A DNA stretch of 8,799 bases, taken from positions 1 through 8,799 of the forward strand of contig CAJWXO010000048.1 in NCBI GenBank assembly GCA_913049755.1, given 5' to 3'. The stretch comes from an uncultured Cryomorphaceae bacterium (GTDB taxonomy: Bacteria > Bacteroidota > Bacteroidia > Flavobacteriales > Schleiferiaceae). This document shows, one piece after another, positions 7,304 to 8,799 of the stretch. The position numbers and the translations under genes were made by a program. Below the pieces are notes generated by a model, which did not search any database, was not told where the DNA came from, and was given only the letters and a program-made list of their open reading frames with translations. Position 1 is the first letter of the stretch, and every line of letters begins with the position of its first letter.

Positions 7304-8395
7304 ATGAAATGCGGTATTGTAGGCCTTCCTAATGTAGGTAAATCAACTTTATTTAATTGTTTAAGTAATGCTAAGGCTCAGGCAGCAAACTTTCCGTTTT
7401 GTACAATTGAACCCAATGTTGGTACGGTCAATGTTCCAGATGTAAGACTGGAAATGTTAGAATCTTTAGTAGATCCTGAAAAAGTAATTCCAGCAACTGT
7501 GGAAATTGTTGATATTGCCGGGCTTGTAAAAGGAGCAAGTAAGGGCGAAGGATTAGGAAATCAATTTTTGGGAAATATTAGAGAGTGTAATGCAATTTTA
7601 CATGTTTTAAGGTGTTTTGATAACGACAATATAGTCCATGTTGATGGCTCAGTAGACCCCATAAGGGATAAAGAAACTATTGATATGGAATTACAGTTAA
7701 AAGACCTTGACTCGCTAGAGAAGCGCTTGGAAAAAGTTCGTAAAATATCAAAGACTGGAGATAAAGAGGCAATTCGCGAAACAGAAATGGCGATTGGATT
7801 AAAGAAGCACCTAGAGTCTGGGAAATCTGTTCGCTCATTCGATAGATCACAAGAAGAATCTAAATGGATTCGGGAATATGAGCTTATTACAGACAAGCCG
7901 ATTTTATATGTTTGTAATGTTGATGAATCTTCAGCTAAAAATGGTAATCATTATGTAGATAAAGTTAAACTTATGGCTGCCGAAGAAGGCTCGCATCTCA
8001 TGCATCTCGCTGTGGCAATTGAGTCGGATATTATTGAATTAGAGAATTATGATGAAAGAAGTTTGTTTTTAGAGGATTTGGGATTGACAGAGCCAGGCGT
8101 AAATAGAATTGTACGAGAGGCGTATTCAATGTTGAATTTGCAAACATATTTCACAGCTGGAGTCAAAGAAGTTCGAGCCTGGACTATAAAAAAAGGAAGT
8201 ACAGCTCCTCAAAGTGCTGGAGTAATTCATAGTGATTTTGAGAAAGGATTTATTCGAGCAGAAGTTATTTCTTATTCAGATTACGTAGAGTTTAAAAATG
8301 AACTCGCGGTAAAAGAAGCAGGGAGAATGAGAGTTGAAGGGAAAGATTACGTAGTTCAAGATGGTGATGTAGTACATTTTAGGTTTAACGTCTAA
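7304..8395 (+). CDS. ychF: redox-regulated ATPase YchF (Obg-like)
   Basis: A 363-residue member of the Obg-related YchF/OLA1 family, which binds ribosomes and, unlike most of its relatives, prefers ATP to GTP. The sequence shows the P-loop GLPNVGKST (7-15), the switch/G3 motif DIAGLVKGASKGEG (70-83), NDNIVHVDGSVDP (107-119), and, in place of the GTP-specific NKxD, the family's NxxE motif as NVDE (205-208). A helical insertion (about 125-200) follows the family pattern, and the C-terminus is a TGS-like domain (about 280-363) with FTAGVKEVRAWT, HSDFEKGFIRAEV and the RVEGKDYVVQDGDVVHFRFNV end. Length is the family norm. An in-frame TAA at 7250-7252 and no other ATG in between fix the start. It is divergent from the transketolase block, and no operon partner is visible. 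Confidence 0.98.
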   Translation: MKCGIVGLPNVGKSTLFNCLSNAKAQAANFPFCTIEPNVGTVNVPDVRLEMLESLVDPEKVIPATVEIVDIAGLVKGASKGEGLGNQFLGNIRECNAILHVLRCFDNDNIVHVDGSVDPIRDKETIDMELQLKDLDSLEKRLEKVRKISKTGDKEAIRETEMAIGLKKHLESGKSVRSFDRSQEESKWIREYELITDKPILYVCNVDESSAKNGNHYVDKVKLMAAEEGSHLMHLAVAIESDIIELENYDERSLFLEDLGLTEPGVNRIVREAYSMLNLQTYFTAGVKEVRAWTIKKGSTAPQSAGVIHSDFEKGFIRAEVISYSDYVEFKNELAVKEAGRMRVEGKDYVVQDGDVVHFRFNV

Positions 8396-8440
8396 ACAAG
8401 GATTTATTTACCTAGAATACTATTTTTTAGTCTTCTTGTT
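8395..8440 (+). repeat. weak inverted repeat after ychF
   Basis: AACAAG at 8395-8400 is complementary to CTTGTT at 8435-8440, with two further pairs if a G-U is allowed. A smaller imperfect inverted repeat (CTAGAA with TTTTAG) lies inside. The stem is short and AT-rich, and the sequence after it (AAAAAC) is not a T-run. It could mark a poor terminator for ychF, but it may be chance. The rest of the 128-nt gap before parE shows only a one-mismatch promoter-like box, TAGATTCG at 8506-8513, with no well-spaced -33 element. Confidence 0.15.
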
Positions 8441-8523
8441 AAAAACTTATGCTTTTAGTGAATTAAAAGGTCGAGATTAACAGAGCTCAGTTGTTAAGTC
8501 TTATGTAGATTCGCAACAGAACT

Positions 8524-8799
8524 ATGTCTGAACACACGGAATATACTGAAGATAATATTCGGAGCTTAGAGTGGCAGGAACATATTCGGCTCAGGCCTGG
8601 TATGTATATTGGTAAACTAGGTGACGGGTCATCAGCAGATGATGGTATTTATATTTTAGTAAAAGAAGTCGCAGATAACTCTATTGATGAATTTGTGATG
8701 GGAGGAGGTAGGACTATCGAAATAAATATCAATAAAGGTTCGGTAGAGATAAGAGATTTTGGCAGAGGTATACCTTTAGGGAAAGTTGTAGATGTTGTT
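8524..8799 (+). CDS. parE: DNA topoisomerase IV subunit B (ParE), N-terminal part, 3'-truncated
   Basis: The first 92 residues of a type IIA topoisomerase ATPase subunit, running off the window. The sequence shows [20 protein letters not shown] (21-40), the GHKL ATP-binding motif [10 protein letters not shown] (48-57), with E48 and N52 in the places of the E. coli GyrB catalytic Glu42 and Mg-binding Asn46, and [10 protein letters not shown] (78-87) in place of GyrB DDGRGIPTG. The stretch [19 protein letters not shown] is what I recall from Bacteroidota proteins annotated as topoisomerase IV subunit B, so ParE is preferred to GyrB. The partner parC is expected just downstream, outside the window. 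An in-frame TAG at 8506-8508 with no other ATG between makes 8524 the only ATG start. Its product, with ParC, would decatenate replicated chromosomes. Confidence 0.93.
   Translation, partial: MSEHTEYTEDNIRSLEWQEHIRLRPGMYIGKLGDGSSADDGIYILVKEVADNSIDEFVMGGGRTIEININKGSVEIRDFGRGIPLGKVVDVV

Noticed and set aside
7561..7896. 111-codon minus-strand open frame inside ychF
   Set aside because: It is a Ser-rich frame exactly opposite the conserved ychF coding sequence, a common shadow.

Overview
The window is an AT-rich stretch of what looks like a core chromosomal region from a member of the Bacteroidota, probably Flavobacteriales-like. The evidence is: rpoC followed immediately by a DUF3467 gene; transketolase encoded as two separate half-proteins; a ParE N-terminus with the [24 protein letters not shown] sequence; no Shine-Dalgarno sequences before the starts; and TAnnTTTG-type -7 promoter boxes in the one divergent intergenic gap. 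Genus or species cannot be decided from this sequence.

Layout. Positions 1-2173 (+) hold the 3' half of rpoC (RNA polymerase beta'), entering from outside the window. A DUF3467 gene (2186-2494, +) follows after 12 nt. A 40-nt convergent gap separates these from a minus-strand block read from 7229 down to 2535: transketolase N-terminal subunit, a secreted VWA-domain protein, transketolase C-terminal subunit, a class III PLP aminotransferase, and a small two-helix membrane protein. Spacing in this block is tight (1-nt overlap, 15, 67 and 3 nt), so it is probably one operon, perhaps with a secondary control point at the 67-nt gap, which holds a perfect 16-bp palindrome. The 74-nt gap at 7230-7303 separates this block from the divergent ychF GTPase/ATPase gene (7304-8395, +). 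After 128 nt, the start of parE (topoisomerase IV subunit B, 8524-8799, +) runs off the window.

How the genes work together. The flanks are information-processing genes (transcription, ribosome-associated nucleotide hydrolysis, chromosome decatenation). The central block is metabolic: the two transketolase halves should assemble into one thiamine-diphosphate enzyme of the non-oxidative pentose phosphate pathway. The odd element is the exported VWA protein, whose start codon overlaps the stop codon of the N-terminal transketolase half, so a secreted product is encoded between two parts of one cytosolic enzyme. I found no mobile element, RNA gene, CRISPR array or defence system, and no convincing new multi-gene system. 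The most unusual features are the gene order of the central block, the VWA protein itself and two small non-coding signals.
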